A DNA stretch of 64,000 bases from Flammeovirgaceae bacterium UBA6059 (GCA_002435755.1 DIYH01000015.1:33089-97088), one strand, 5' to 3'. Counted from the stretch's first letter, positions 7,824 to 17,360 are shown. Made by a program: numbers and translations. The notes: generated by a model not told the origin, from the letters alone.

Positions 7824-7866
7824 GAAAAATCAGTGAAGGCAAAAAACATCTCTCGTCTTCACTGAT
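7824..7866 (-). terminator. Terminator of the HAEPLYID gene
   Basis: ATCAGTGAAG (7829-7838) pairs perfectly with CTTCACTGAT (7857-7866) around an 18-nt loop. On the minus strand the stem runs into TTTTTC (7824-7829). It lies just after the stop of the gene at 7884-8756. Confidence 0.65.
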
Positions 7867-7883
7867 CAGCTAGGTTTCTAATC

Positions 7884-8756
7884 TTAGTGATTTTTATGCG
7901 TGTGGTGATGCCCGGGTTCCCAGATCAATCTTAGAAAAGAGCTTAGTCTTTCATTCTCCCGGCTCACAGGGACACCTGCTACAATTCCAATCAATAAGTT
8001 ATCAGCGATACCGACTCGCATCTGAGGTCGTAAGGTCATGTCAAAGGCATTATTACCAAATATTTTATTCAACTCTACACCGATGAAGTTTCTTGTGCCT
8101 GAGATCATATAATGGAAGCTTGTATTCATCTCATACGAGAAGTGAAACTCATTGGTACGGAAGTGCTGCTCGATCATGGGCCCTGTATAGATTAACGAAT
8201 GAAAATTGTTTCCCCACCGTTTGGCCACTACCAAAAAAGGATTGTAAGTATTACCCTTGATCAGAGGATCTCGAAAACTTTGGAAATCAGAAAGCTCGAA
8301 CTCATTGATGTACCCCAGGGCCATTGATGTCGCCATGCGTTCGTTGACGAAAAATGACCACTGTGCTGCCACTTTCAGACTATTGAGTCGATCAGATGGA
8401 ATAGAGTCTCTTTCAGTAGTGGTCGTCGGCGAATAGAAAGTAAAAGGCAATTCGACTTCCAGCCCTAGCCTGTCAATAGGAGCCCATTCGTACTCTATGA
8501 GTGCTTCATAGGAGTCATAATCCAGATTGTCAGTTAGCCCTAAGCCAACGTTCCATTCCTTTTCTCCCTTTCTTGCACCCAGATCCCGGATCAGGTCAAT
8601 GTACAATGGTTCGGCATGCAGGACCTTGTCAGGCTCTTTGTGATCCTCTACTTGTTGAATGTAAATGCTGTCCTTAACAGCATCTGTAATTTGGGCAATA
8701 GTATATGTTGAAGATGCCAATAGGATGATCAGCATCATTGTCTTTTTGATGTTCAT
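7884..8756 (-). CDS. HAEPLYID-family outer-membrane protein
   Basis: A 290-aa protein with a signal peptide ('MNIKKTMMLIILLASSTYT..AQ') and the defining motif 'HAEPLYIDLIRDLGARKGEKEWN' near residue 46, followed by alternating beta-strand pattern typical of a small outer-membrane barrel ('YEALIEYEWAPIDRLGLEVELPFTF', 'LLIGIVAGVPVSRENERLSSFLRLIWEP'). The C-terminus is His-rich (GHHHTHKNH), which could bind metal. Homologues in Bacteroidota are often found near metal-efflux genes; none is present here, so the metal link is inference. The upstream small gene (8827-9213) is on the same strand, and a 22-bp palindrome sits in the gap. Confidence 0.85.
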   Translation of the reverse strand: MNIKKTMMLIILLASSTYTIAQITDAVKDSIYIQQVEDHKEPDKVLHAEPLYIDLIRDLGARKGEKEWNVGLGLTDNLDYDSYEALIEYEWAPIDRLGLEVELPFTFYSPTTTTERDSIPSDRLNSLKVAAQWSFFVNERMATSMALGYINEFELSDFQSFRDPLIKGNTYNPFLVVAKRWGNNFHSLIYTGPMIEQHFRTNEFHFSYEMNTSFHYMISGTRNFIGVELNKIFGNNAFDMTLRPQMRVGIADNLLIGIVAGVPVSRENERLSSFLRLIWEPGHHHTHKNH

Positions 8757-8782
8757 TTTTGATTTGTTTTTGTTAGAATATT

Positions 8783-8804
8783 CTGTTAACCAGTTGGTTA
8801 ACAG
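8783..8804. promoter_or_regulatory. 22-bp near-perfect palindrome, candidate operator
   Basis: CTGTTAACCA (8783-8792) and TGGTTAACAG (8795-8804) are exact reverse complements separated by GT. The symmetric shape without a T-tract fits a dimeric repressor site (TetR or MarR class) better than a terminator. It lies 27 bp upstream of the HAEPLYID start and just after the small gene's stop, so it could control the downstream gene separately. Confidence 0.55.
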
Positions 8805-8826
8805 GGATTATCACGTTGAAAACAAA

Positions 8827-9213
8827 TCAGATTTTAGGTGGAGGGGTATCTAGTCGCTGGAAGCCGTTCGTTAGTCGGTCTTGATAGCAATAGAGATTTT
8901 GATTGGCCTTTTCAAAGTATAGCTGATTAGCGTTAGTACCGACCTGAGATTGAGCTATGAGGTCTATTTTGAGATGATTTTTCTGATTGTGATCTTCAGT
9001 GTCATAGTCGTCATATTCTTCTATGATGTTCTCAAAGCCTAGGACCTTTTCAAGTACAATTTCGATGATGCTTTCCTGATCGTTGAATGATAAGTCCTCA
9101 GGAATGTGTTCAGGGTTAGGGTCTGCAGTGTCTACACTTATGTTGAGTAGATAGAGCCCCATAAGTCCCCACAAGGCCTTTACAGCAACACTATTTCTTA
9201 TTTGACCGATCAC
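8827..9213 (-). CDS. Small conserved protein paired with the HAEPLYID gene
   Basis: A 128-aa protein starting with GTG at 9213 (no upstream ATG in frame). It has one hydrophobic segment near the N-terminus ('VKALWGLMGLYLLNISVD'), which could be a signal peptide or anchor, then an acidic stretch ('IIEEYDDYDTEDHNQKNHLKIDLIAQSQ') and a proline-rich end. Proteins of this shape sit next to HAEPLYID genes in other Bacteroidota, which suggests a partnership. The His/Asp-rich middle is compatible with metal binding. No catalytic motif is seen. Confidence 0.65.
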   Translation of the reverse strand: MIGQIRNSVAVKALWGLMGLYLLNISVDTADPNPEHIPEDLSFNDQESIIEIVLEKVLGFENIIEEYDDYDTEDHNQKNHLKIDLIAQSQVGTNANQLYFEKANQNLYCYQDRLTNGFQRLDTPPPKI

Positions 9214-9585
9214 AACTCGAAAGTAGCTTCCTTTTACCTTTTTTCATACAATCCATCTACAATTGGAGTTCATCTTGTGCTTTGTAACTCGACATCTATT
9301 ACATATAAGTACACTGATCAACCTAGGGCTCTCGGCCTGTCCACCATGGCTCTATCTCTTCCGATAGGCGGTTTCTTCTTGATGTCCTACCGGAAATCTT
9401 ACTGCATTCCATTCACTTTGACACCACATTTAGGCTAGAAGTGTTAAATGATGTTGTTATCCAATTTAAGAGAGATTTGGTACTGCTGGGATATCGTATT
9501 CCAAAAATCGGGTGAAACGTACCAAATATCTAAAAATCACGCCGTAACACTCCTAGGTCAGGTTTCTTTGAGTAAAAATTATTCC
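9214..9585. other. Divergent intergenic region, 372 bp
   Basis: No gene was found between the small HAEPLYID partner and the LruC lipoprotein. The only structure seen is an inverted repeat, ATTTGGTAC (9475-9483) and GTACCAAAT (9519-9527), perfect over 9 bp with a 35-bp loop. It ends 59 bp before the LruC start and could be a leader structure or operator. No TAnnTTTG box was seen. Confidence 0.4.
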
Positions 9586-11538
9586 ATGAAGAAGCCATCG
9601 ATCATTCTATTCGCATTTATCCTGCTTTTCTCCTCCTGCGGACCAGAGCTTGAGGAACTCCAGGTAGAACCTGCTCAAGATGAGCAGGAAACATTCAGCT
9701 TTCCTGAGACTTTTGAGTTTTCAACCAGTAAGACAATCGATATTCAGATTGTTGGTAGCGGCCTTGGTGTCGTGGAAGTCCTCCTCAATCATGAGGAACC
9801 TGTACTATTAGGTAAGTTTTCCAGTCAGAACCATACCCAGCAGTTTACGGTAGCAACTATCGAACAGGAGTTGCTATTGAGATATACCGACGGCATTAAT
9901 CGAGATTCTGCGGTGTTCTCAATGATAGGACCATCTACTATTACCTGGGATTTAAGTAGTTACGGTACTCCTTCAAACGGGCGACTGAGTAGTGAAGGAT
10001 GTGTAGACCGGCTTTATGCTGTCAATGGTAACGCTGATTTTTTTAAGATAGACGTAACCGATGATGAGTTCAACCTTACGGACCTACCCCAGTTGCCGGG
10101 CGGATCTATCGCCAATGCGCTGGACCAGGAAAACGGTATTGTCTATATCAATGTCAACCGAAATCTATACGCCTATCATGTGGACTCAGAAGAATTTGAG
10201 TTAGTATTTACTAGTAATCCATACAACGGCTCCTATCCACGCTTTGAGTATCGGGCTGACACCTTCTACATGGGGAATAGCAAGACTATGTATACTGTTA
10301 ACGCGAGAACCAACGAGGTTATCCAGAAATACGATATTGATGGATTTGTGAACAGCAGTGGAGGAGGAGATCTGGCATTCGCATCTGATGGAACCTTGTA
10401 TCTAGCCTGCTTTTCCGGTCTTTACAAATTCGTTGATATGGACCATGATCAGGGTGTTGCTACAGTAGAGAGGATTAGTGCCGAGAACTTCCCATATCAG
10501 CTGACCTCTATGGCGATTGATAGGGAAGATCGAATATTTGTGGGTACTAATAATAGCAATTCGCATCTTATTGAAATCAGTAAGGAAGATGGTGCTTATG
10601 AGATAGTGCGTACTTATGACCGAAAAATCAATGACTTGACGGCATGGCGCTGTGCTACAGACGAACTCACCCAGCAGGATTCTGATAATGATGGTATCAT
10701 CGATGAGTTGGATGATCACCCTAATGATCCTGATGCTGCTTTTGATGTCTATACACCCTCAGAAATCGGTTATGGTACTTTGGCTTTTGAAGATATGTGG
10801 CCGGCTCAGGGAGATTTTGATTTCAATGATATGGTGGTCAATTATCGTTTCGTAAACGTGCTGAATACAAGTAATAAGTCTGTCCGGCTCAAAATGGAAC
10901 TGAAGGTGGTAGCTGCCGGAGCTACATTTAAAAATGGCTTTGGGATCGAACTACCCATAGGCGCTGATTTAATCACGCATGTTGAAGGAGATCAGCGTAC
11001 GGATAATCTAATTGCGATAGATGAAAAGGGGCTCGAGGTAGGGCAGTCAAATGCAGTGATCATCCCATTCGACAATGCATTGAGTTTGTTTGGTGGACAC
11101 TCAATAGTGAATACACGTCCAACTCACGCAAGATTTGATCCTGTTACACTGAGTGTTACTGTACATTTCCAGAACCCTGTAGACGCTGCTCTACTCAGCG
11201 CTCCACCATACAATCCTTTTGTGTTTGTCAATGGTGACAGGGGACGGGAAATCCATCTTAAGAATAAGTTGCCTACTGACCTTGCTAATCCGGAGTACTT
11301 CAAGTCAGAAGATGATCTCACAGACTTGTCCATTAACAAGACTTACACCAATGAAGAAAACATTCCATGGGCGATCAACCTGATACACAATTTCAGGTTT
11401 CCGACAGAACAGACACGTATCGACAAAGGGTATAATTATTTCGTGACATGGGGTAAGTCAAATGGTGTGAGCTACCAGGACTGGTATAAGGACAACTCCG
11501 GCTATCGCAATGTTCAGAAGCTCATCTATTTGGACTGA
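9586..11538 (+). CDS. LruC-domain lipoprotein with propeller-like N-terminal part
   Basis: 650 aa from the ATG at 9586; the earlier in-frame ATG at 9448 would put 46 non-signal residues ahead of a clear lipoprotein signal ('MKKPSIILFAFILLFSSCG', lipobox FSSC). Residues about 130-345 contain repeated short strands ('DRLYAVNGNADFFKIDV', 'GIVYINVNRNLYAYHV', 'GTLYLACFSGLYKF') like a beta-propeller. A single thrombospondin type 3 Ca-binding repeat follows at about 365 (DSDNDGIIDELDDHPNDPDA), then the LruC domain ('YGTLAFEDMWPAQGDFDFNDMV') to the end. LruC was first described in Leptospira and is common in Bacteroidota surface proteins. The binding target is unknown. Confidence 0.88.
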   Translation: MKKPSIILFAFILLFSSCGPELEELQVEPAQDEQETFSFPETFEFSTSKTIDIQIVGSGLGVVEVLLNHEEPVLLGKFSSQNHTQQFTVATIEQELLLRYTDGINRDSAVFSMIGPSTITWDLSSYGTPSNGRLSSEGCVDRLYAVNGNADFFKIDVTDDEFNLTDLPQLPGGSIANALDQENGIVYINVNRNLYAYHVDSEEFELVFTSNPYNGSYPRFEYRADTFYMGNSKTMYTVNARTNEVIQKYDIDGFVNSSGGGDLAFASDGTLYLACFSGLYKFVDMDHDQGVATVERISAENFPYQLTSMAIDREDRIFVGTNNSNSHLIEISKEDGAYEIVRTYDRKINDLTAWRCATDELTQQDSDNDGIIDELDDHPNDPDAAFDVYTPSEIGYGTLAFEDMWPAQGDFDFNDMVVNYRFVNVLNTSNKSVRLKMELKVVAAGATFKNGFGIELPIGADLITHVEGDQRTDNLIAIDEKGLEVGQSNAVIIPFDNALSLFGGHSIVNTRPTHARFDPVTLSVTVHFQNPVDAALLSAPPYNPFVFVNGDRGREIHLKNKLPTDLANPEYFKSEDDLTDLSINKTYTNEENIPWAINLIHNFRFPTEQTRIDKGYNYFVTWGKSNGVSYQDWYKDNSGYRNVQKLIYLD

Positions 11539-11596
11539 GACACTTTTAACGACAACTGATTTTCCTTAATAGCTAGTTGATTGTAAGTGAGTGAAG

Positions 11597-11626
11597 CTAA
11601 AAGTGGTTTTTAACGACCACTTTTAG
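11597..11626 (+). terminator. Hairpin between convergent genes
   Basis: CTAAAAGTGGT (11597-11607) and ACCACTTTTAG (11616-11626) pair perfectly over 11 bp with an 8-nt loop. It lies 58 bp after the LruC stop and 14 bp before the end of the convergent acetyltransferase gene. The tail TCTTCCTC is only a weak T-tract. Probably a bidirectional terminator. Confidence 0.6.
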
Positions 11627-11639
11627 TCTTCCTCAAGAC

Positions 11640-12146
11640 TTAACACTTCTCAATTCGGTAGAATAAAGTCGGCTTACCATTCTTAGTGCGTGTCTCAAAC
11701 AACCTCATGCCCAAACTGAGTGCTACATTCTGAGAAGCCTGATGGGCCTCATCGGTAGCCGCGATTAGATAGTTGAAGTCAAGCCGTTCAAAGGCATAAT
11801 CTATTATTGACTTGGCAGCTTCTAACGCAAATCCTCTCTTTGTGTATGGCTCAAGTAGCGCATAGATAAGTTGCGGTTGTGGTTCATCGAAAAAGTACCA
11901 TAATCCAACATAACCGATGACCTGATCATCGTTTTTCAGATTGATTTTCCATAAGCCGTATTGGTCTTCCTGGAAATGCTTTTGATTCTGTACGAGGATT
12001 TCGGTTGCTGCACGCTTATCGATGATCTCGTCATCCCAGAGGTACTTCCTTACATATGGGTCTATATTCATATTCAGGAACAAGACCTTATCTTCAAGTA
12101 CGAAAGGTGTGAGCTGCAAACGGGTTGTAGTAAGAGAATAACTCAT
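11640..12146 (-). CDS. RimJ/RimL-type GNAT N-acetyltransferase
   Basis: 168 aa. The N-terminal 'TTRLQLTPFVLEDKVLFLNMNIDPYVRKYLWDD' is the typical opening of the RimJ/RimL group (Acetyltransf_3). The acetyl-CoA motif is a variant 'YALLEPYTKRGFALEAAKSIIDYAFE', and the end 'HQASQNVALSLGMRLFETRTKNGKPTLFYRI' fits the group. Members acetylate ribosomal protein N-termini or small molecules; the substrate here is unknown. The gene is alone on its strand. A -7-like TACTTTTG (12190-12197, minus strand) lies about 45 bp upstream. Confidence 0.87.
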   Translation of the reverse strand: MSYSLTTTRLQLTPFVLEDKVLFLNMNIDPYVRKYLWDDEIIDKRAATEILVQNQKHFQEDQYGLWKINLKNDDQVIGYVGLWYFFDEPQPQLIYALLEPYTKRGFALEAAKSIIDYAFERLDFNYLIAATDEAHQASQNVALSLGMRLFETRTKNGKPTLFYRIEKC

Positions 12147-12311
12147 TTTTTTGATGATTCCTTTGTTTGACTTTCAACAATGACCCGATCAAAAGTACTA
12201 ACGTTGAAATTACACACTAACATTCACCAACCCTGACCCACCTGCCTGGTTCTTGAATATGATTTATAAGATCTGCTCTCAACATTATAGAGCCCTCAAT
12301 CAAGTCATCAA

Positions 12312-14561
12312 TTAGCCTATACTGATCATCTTTTCATCAGTTCCTTCACCATAGGTAATGGTCAATATAAGTTCAGCCCTCTCTTTTAAATAAGGATTGA
12401 GCTCTAGATAGGCTTTAAAGAAAGCTCCAAGGGTGCGGACATAATGAGACTGCTGTAGAAACCTACGCATGGACTGCATGCTATCCTCTATTTCTCCTTG
12501 GTAGTGGGTATTGTTCTTAATGCCCTTGCTCAGATCGCTCATGCCTAGAACAAAAGCTGTCAGGTCTCCGAAGGTATTAGGGTTCATCTTTAGTAAGGGG
12601 GAGATGCCGTTAGACTCTTCTAGCAGTTCAGCGCGATTGCCAATACCAAATTCCTTTTTGATATGATCGATTGCGCCATTTCTAAAGACTTTTCTCTTCT
12701 TTTTGGGATGATTGAGAAAGTACATCCAGATCGGTGCATAGGCCCTAACTCTGTTAGGTACAGTTGACAGCTCCGCAAAATCCTCGTGATAGTCCATGGC
12801 GCCAGCGAGCGATGCTGACAGGAGCTCACGATTGGTGTTATTCAAACCATTTGATCCTATTTGATGGATAAAGGCCTGAAAAACTGTATCCGACAAAATC
12901 ATTTTGGCCTCAAGACTTACATCTTGTTGCCCCTTGAGCAGACCATAATATTTAAGAAACAATCGGTCCACCTCATTAGCCTCAATTGCTCCCCATAGAA
13001 CACCTAAATCAAGAAAATACATAAGATGGCTTTCCTGTCTAATGTCCCGAATGGTTTGAAGTTGCAGCGCCAAGCTATACTGAAACTCGCGCATCGTTGG
13101 TGTCTCAGTTTTTGAGAAGGAAGGCATTTCTGCAGCCAGATTTCCTTGCCAGCGTTCCTGCACTCCCAGCTCACTTTTGTAGCCTCTGATCGTATCAAGC
13201 GCTACTTGCTGTTTTCCTTCAATGTTCTTTCGAACAACTTCATTGTTGTTGACATAATCTTTGCCGCTGAACAAGGCCTTTTTCCCGAGGGAAAACCCAA
13301 AGCCCCAGGACTGCTTCACGGTAACCTTTTTTTCATTGATGTAAGACAGCACATTGACATCATCCTCTGTATATACGGAATAATCGTCCACAAAATCCCC
13401 AAGCTTGAATTTAAGGAATTTATTGTGGTACCGCTCAAGAGTTGTCTTTGAGAAGCTGGCCCTTAGCAATTCTTTTTGAGAGGATAGCCGTTGGTATTCA
13501 TAGGAGAAAGAGAGCTTTACACTGGCCTTAGCCACTTCTCCAATGATCTCTTTTGCTTTTTCTTCCAGTTGGTCGATGTATTCCTTTAAGGCTTCACCTG
13601 GATTGGCCTTCTCTTCCAGGTCTAGTCGCTCAATGATCTCGGAAATGAGCTCATTTTCACCCTCATTAGTGATCCCATCTATGGCTTTTTCGATCAATTC
13701 TTCGATTTTGTCCTGAGCACAGCCGGTGGCAGATTCGATGACCTCACCTAGCAACTGACCTAGTACCTCTTCTACCGCATCAGGGTCTGAAAAACCTGCC
13801 CCGATAGATGCTTTGAGCTTGGCGGTTTGATCTGTACTGATGGCTTTGGTCAACTTTACTTCGTAGCGTTCATCATTCCGGCAAATAGCATATAAAAAAT
13901 CATCCTCAACAGAAAGGCTGTAAGAAGCCGAAAGTGATGGCGTAAGATCGATATCCAGGGTTATACCTTCAGGAAGGTTCAAAAGAGAACCAATAGTGTT
14001 CAAGGATTTGGATATCACATCTGACCAACTGACCGACACCTTGGCCGACAGCTTGCCTCGTGTGGTGAGATAGAGAACATTTTTATCCTCAAGGTTTTCA
14101 ATGTCCTCCCACTTAAATACTGTTTTAAAACTGGTTAGGTCCCTTACCACTGATGACCTTATATCAGCGGTGTTGTCATGAAGCGAATAAAGACCCGATT
14201 CGATGACTTGGTCCGTATCCAATTCGAAACCTATGTCTTTTAAAGAAGCTGAACCCTTGACCTTTGGGTGTACAAAAAGAGAATATTTGAGAAAAGCCAA
14301 AGAATCGTAATCGATTGAGACAAGTTCCTTATCAACGTTGATGAGCTTTTCGTCATCTTTATCATCCTGATCATTGAAGAGTTGGACAATGAGTCCAGTA
14401 TCTGCACCGATCGAAAAAGTAACTTCATCATGTTCTATGGGGTGAGACCTGTCAGCGCTCAATGTTTTGGGTTCTACCAACAGGTCTTTATCCTTCAGCG
14501 CTTTATTACTAGCGAGTTCTGGATACTGATCTGATTGAAATATTTGACTTAGATTTTCCAT
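12312..14561 (-). CDS. Unrecognised 749-aa protein
   Basis: A long intact ORF without signal peptide or membrane helix, so presumably cytosolic or released by an unknown route. The first 250 residues look beta-rich ('EVTFSIGADTGLIVQLFND', 'KLSAKVSVSWSDVI', 'LSASYSLSVEDDFLYAI'). Residues about 260-350 are acidic and helical with coiled-coil character ('DKIEELIEKAIDGITNEG', 'ELISEIIERLDLEEKANPGE', 'QLEEKAKEIIGEVAKA'). The last 300 residues appear helical ('LQLQTIRDIRQESHLMYFLD', 'QQSHYVRTLGAFFKAYLELN'). No catalytic motif is seen. It is flanked by gaps of 165 and 247 bp, so it is probably its own transcript. I do not recognise the family. Confidence 0.75.
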   Translation of the reverse strand: MENLSQIFQSDQYPELASNKALKDKDLLVEPKTLSADRSHPIEHDEVTFSIGADTGLIVQLFNDQDDKDDEKLINVDKELVSIDYDSLAFLKYSLFVHPKVKGSASLKDIGFELDTDQVIESGLYSLHDNTADIRSSVVRDLTSFKTVFKWEDIENLEDKNVLYLTTRGKLSAKVSVSWSDVISKSLNTIGSLLNLPEGITLDIDLTPSLSASYSLSVEDDFLYAICRNDERYEVKLTKAISTDQTAKLKASIGAGFSDPDAVEEVLGQLLGEVIESATGCAQDKIEELIEKAIDGITNEGENELISEIIERLDLEEKANPGEALKEYIDQLEEKAKEIIGEVAKASVKLSFSYEYQRLSSQKELLRASFSKTTLERYHNKFLKFKLGDFVDDYSVYTEDDVNVLSYINEKKVTVKQSWGFGFSLGKKALFSGKDYVNNNEVVRKNIEGKQQVALDTIRGYKSELGVQERWQGNLAAEMPSFSKTETPTMREFQYSLALQLQTIRDIRQESHLMYFLDLGVLWGAIEANEVDRLFLKYYGLLKGQQDVSLEAKMILSDTVFQAFIHQIGSNGLNNTNRELLSASLAGAMDYHEDFAELSTVPNRVRAYAPIWMYFLNHPKKKRKVFRNGAIDHIKKEFGIGNRAELLEESNGISPLLKMNPNTFGDLTAFVLGMSDLSKGIKNNTHYQGEIEDSMQSMRRFLQQSHYVRTLGAFFKAYLELNPYLKERAELILTITYGEGTDEKMISIG

Positions 14562-14775
14562 AGCGTCGTTTTTGTGTTGAGCATTTAAGGTAACCTGACT
14601 TTAATTATTATGAAATAATATTTTGAGATATTAACAAAAAGATAATTGAGGTAGTAGACGACTTGTGCTTCTTAGGGAACAAGAGTTTTGTTACTCAGAG
14701 TACAGATCAATGCCTCTTTAACGTTCCTTAACCTTTTTTAACCAGCCTTTAACATGACCACTTAGATCAGCCGCC

Positions 14776-14783
14776 TACATTTG
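14776..14783 (+). promoter_or_regulatory. Candidate -7 box (TACATTTG) ahead of the FtsX-type permease
   Basis: TACATTTG matches TAnnTTTG exactly and ends 25 bp before the ATG at 14809. No TTG with the expected 19-21 bp spacing was found, so this is a half-match. Confidence 0.35.
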
Positions 14784-14808
14784 ATGAAACTCAAAAACTC
14801 AAATCTTT

Positions 14809-17199
14809 ATGTTTCATCTATTCTTTCAATCCACTATCAGGCAGTTCAAGAAGAACGCCTCCTATACACTTATCAATATTATTGGCCTTGCTGTCGGGAT
14901 TGCTTTTGCCCTGTTGACTTATAGCGTTGTGTCTTATGAACTTAGTTTTGATAGGCATCATGATGATCCCGACAGGATATATAGGATCAATACGGTATCA
15001 GTGCGACAGTCAGAACGCCGTGAGCTTCCAGCAACACCATTCCCGCTAGGGCCAGCGCTATTGGAGAGTGTGCCAGAGGTGAGCCAGGCCACAAGAGTGT
15101 GGTACAATGATGCATTATCCATAAAACTGACCGACGAAGAAGTGCCAAGGGAGTTCACCGAGGAGGGCAACACCGCGATAGTAGATAGGGCTTTCCTTGA
15201 GATATTTAACATACCTCTTGTCGATGGAAACCCCGAAGTGTTAAACGAACCTAACACAGGTTTGATCAGTGAACGCCTTGCTACAAAGTACTACGATACC
15301 TCCGACCCCAGTGAGGTGATAGGGCGTACACTCACGCTCAACGATCAAGAAGAAGTGTCGATCAGAGGTATTATGAAAGACCCACCGAATAGTACTGACT
15401 TTCCTTTTGATTTTATCTACAGTACTGCCACGCTGGCCGACGATCCTAATGTCAATATCTGGCACAGGCTAGATTTTGGTCTGCAGACCTTTGTGAAACT
15501 ACAAGAGCACGCTGATCCTCAGGTACTCAATGATAAGCTTCCTGAGATTGTCAGCCAGCAGGCAGGTGAGCGATTTGCACAGTTTATGCAAAACGACATC
15601 CAGCCCCTCGAGGAATTGCATTTTGATACGGAAGTAGGGGGTGTGAATCGTACCATTTCTAAAAACACTATCTACATGCTGGCGATGATCGGGCTGGCTA
15701 TGCTGCTTACTGCGTGCATCAATTTTGTGAATATGGCCAGCGCACAGGCCGTGCAGCGTGCTAAAGAAGTAGGTATCAAAAAGGTGCTAGGCAGTTCCAA
15801 GTCAGGTCTTATCGTTCACTACCTGGGTGAAACAATCGTGATCACACTGATTTCGACTGGACTGGCTTGCATCATAGCTTACCTCAGTTATCCGTTGATG
15901 ACAGACGTGCTTGGTTATGAGCCACCGTTCACGCTACTCAGTCCTGCATTGATAAGCTTTATGGGTATGGTTGGATTATCTACTGTATTGTTATCTGGGC
16001 TTTATCCTGCCTTGTTGATGGCTGGCTTCCGTCCTTTGGATGCTATTCGTAGTGGCCTTAGCAGGAAAATAGGTGGTGGCCTCTGGCTGAGAAGGGTACT
16101 TGTCATACTTCAATTCGGCGTTTCTCAAGTATTGATTGTTTGTACCCTTGTGGTCAATAGTCAGCTGAGTTACTTCTTATCCAAAGACCTTGGCTTTGAC
16201 AGGGATGCCCTGATCACCATAGCCCTACCGGAAAATCAAAATGATAAGTACGAGCGCTTCACCAATGAACTGGGTACAATAAGGGGGATATCCAAGTTTA
16301 GTGTAGGAAACTCAGCAGCAAGTTCTTCAAACATCTGGATGCAAGGCTACAGTTTCGACGGAGCATTAGAGGATGAGCGGTTTGTCAGTCACTCCAAATA
16401 TGGAGATGAAAACTATATAGGGACTTTTGGGATGGAGCTACTTGCCGGTCGCAGCTATCGCCAAAGTGATACCATCAGGGAGGTGGTCATCAATGAGATG
16501 ATGATGAATGAGATGGGTATTACCGATCCTTTGGATGCGATTGAAAAAACAGTGAGTCTGGGACGCATCGAAGTACCTATTGTCGGTGTGGTACGGGACT
16601 TTAATTTGGTATCACTACGAGAGCCTATTCAGGCCTGCTTTATCGGAATGGACAAGTCCAACTTTTATGAGGTGTTTGTTAAGGTTGAAGCTGATGACAG
16701 GGAAACCACACTAGCTGGCATTGAAGCCTCATGGAACCAGTCTTTTCCTAACGAGCCCTTCCAATATGAATACCTGGATGAAAGTCTGGCTCAGTTCTAT
16801 GAAGCCGAAGAGCGATTGTCACAATTGTTTACCATCTTCAGCGTCATTGCTATCTTCATCGGGTGCCTTGGACTATTTGGTATGATCTCCTACATGGTGA
16901 ACCAAAAACTGAAAGAGATAGGCATTCGTAAAGTGCTGGGAGCCAGCGTCACCAATGTAATTAAACTATTCTCTATGGAGTTTGTAAAGCTGCTGCTGGT
17001 AGCTTTTATGGTAGCCGCGCCAGTAGCCCATTATTATATGGATGAGTGGCTGGCGGAATTTTCATTTCGTATAGATCTGGGTGCCGATATTTTTGCTATA
17101 GCGTTACTCACTTCTCTGGTCATAGCATTGATGACAGTTAGTTTTCGCTCATTCAGAGCTGCCACCATCAACCCTGTTAATACTTTGCGTGATGAATGA
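14809..17199 (+). CDS. ABC transporter permease, FtsX/MacB type
   Basis: A 796-aa inner-membrane protein of the large Bacteroidota FtsX-like permease family, with two permease halves in one chain. Helix 1 is at about 20-42 ('ASYTLINIIGLAVGIAFALL'), followed by a MacB_PCD periplasmic domain. Three helices end the first half with the signature 'KEVGIKKVLGSSKSGLIVHYLGE'. The second half starts 'LRRVLVILQFGVSQVLIV' and closes with 'KEIGIRKVLGASVTNVIKLF' and two more helices. No ATPase gene is adjacent, so it must pair with one elsewhere. These mechanotransmission permeases export peptides or move lipoproteins; the substrate is unknown. A terminator follows. Confidence 0.93.
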   Translation: MFHLFFQSTIRQFKKNASYTLINIIGLAVGIAFALLTYSVVSYELSFDRHHDDPDRIYRINTVSVRQSERRELPATPFPLGPALLESVPEVSQATRVWYNDALSIKLTDEEVPREFTEEGNTAIVDRAFLEIFNIPLVDGNPEVLNEPNTGLISERLATKYYDTSDPSEVIGRTLTLNDQEEVSIRGIMKDPPNSTDFPFDFIYSTATLADDPNVNIWHRLDFGLQTFVKLQEHADPQVLNDKLPEIVSQQAGERFAQFMQNDIQPLEELHFDTEVGGVNRTISKNTIYMLAMIGLAMLLTACINFVNMASAQAVQRAKEVGIKKVLGSSKSGLIVHYLGETIVITLISTGLACIIAYLSYPLMTDVLGYEPPFTLLSPALISFMGMVGLSTVLLSGLYPALLMAGFRPLDAIRSGLSRKIGGGLWLRRVLVILQFGVSQVLIVCTLVVNSQLSYFLSKDLGFDRDALITIALPENQNDKYERFTNELGTIRGISKFSVGNSAASSSNIWMQGYSFDGALEDERFVSHSKYGDENYIGTFGMELLAGRSYRQSDTIREVVINEMMMNEMGITDPLDAIEKTVSLGRIEVPIVGVVRDFNLVSLREPIQACFIGMDKSNFYEVFVKVEADDRETTLAGIEASWNQSFPNEPFQYEYLDESLAQFYEAEERLSQLFTIFSVIAIFIGCLGLFGMISYMVNQKLKEIGIRKVLGASVTNVIKLFSMEFVKLLLVAFMVAAPVAHYYMDEWLAEFSFRIDLGADIFAIALLTSLVIALMTVSFRSFRAATINPVNTLRDE

Positions 17200-17243
17200 C
17201 CTGCACGATCATATGTTAGTCGTATTAAGGTAAAATTCTATGA

Positions 17244-17280
17244 ATGGATGCCTCCTTGACGAGGCATTCATCGTTGTTTT
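17244..17280 (+). terminator. Rho-independent terminator of the permease gene
   Basis: ATGGATGCCTC (17244-17254) pairs with GAGGCATTCAT (17261-17271) with one G-U pair and a 6-nt loop, followed by CGTTGTTTT. It lies 45 bp after the stop of the permease gene. Confidence 0.7.
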
Positions 17281-17360
17281 AGGACTTTTTATAGAATTAT
17301 TTGGGTGCTGGGTTAAAAAATGAAAGCCAATATTGCTATATTCATATTTTTGCAACTTGT

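Noticed and set aside
9448..9585. Earlier in-frame ATG for the LruC lipoprotein
   Set aside because: The 46-residue extension has no signal character and would disable the lipobox at the following signal peptide.
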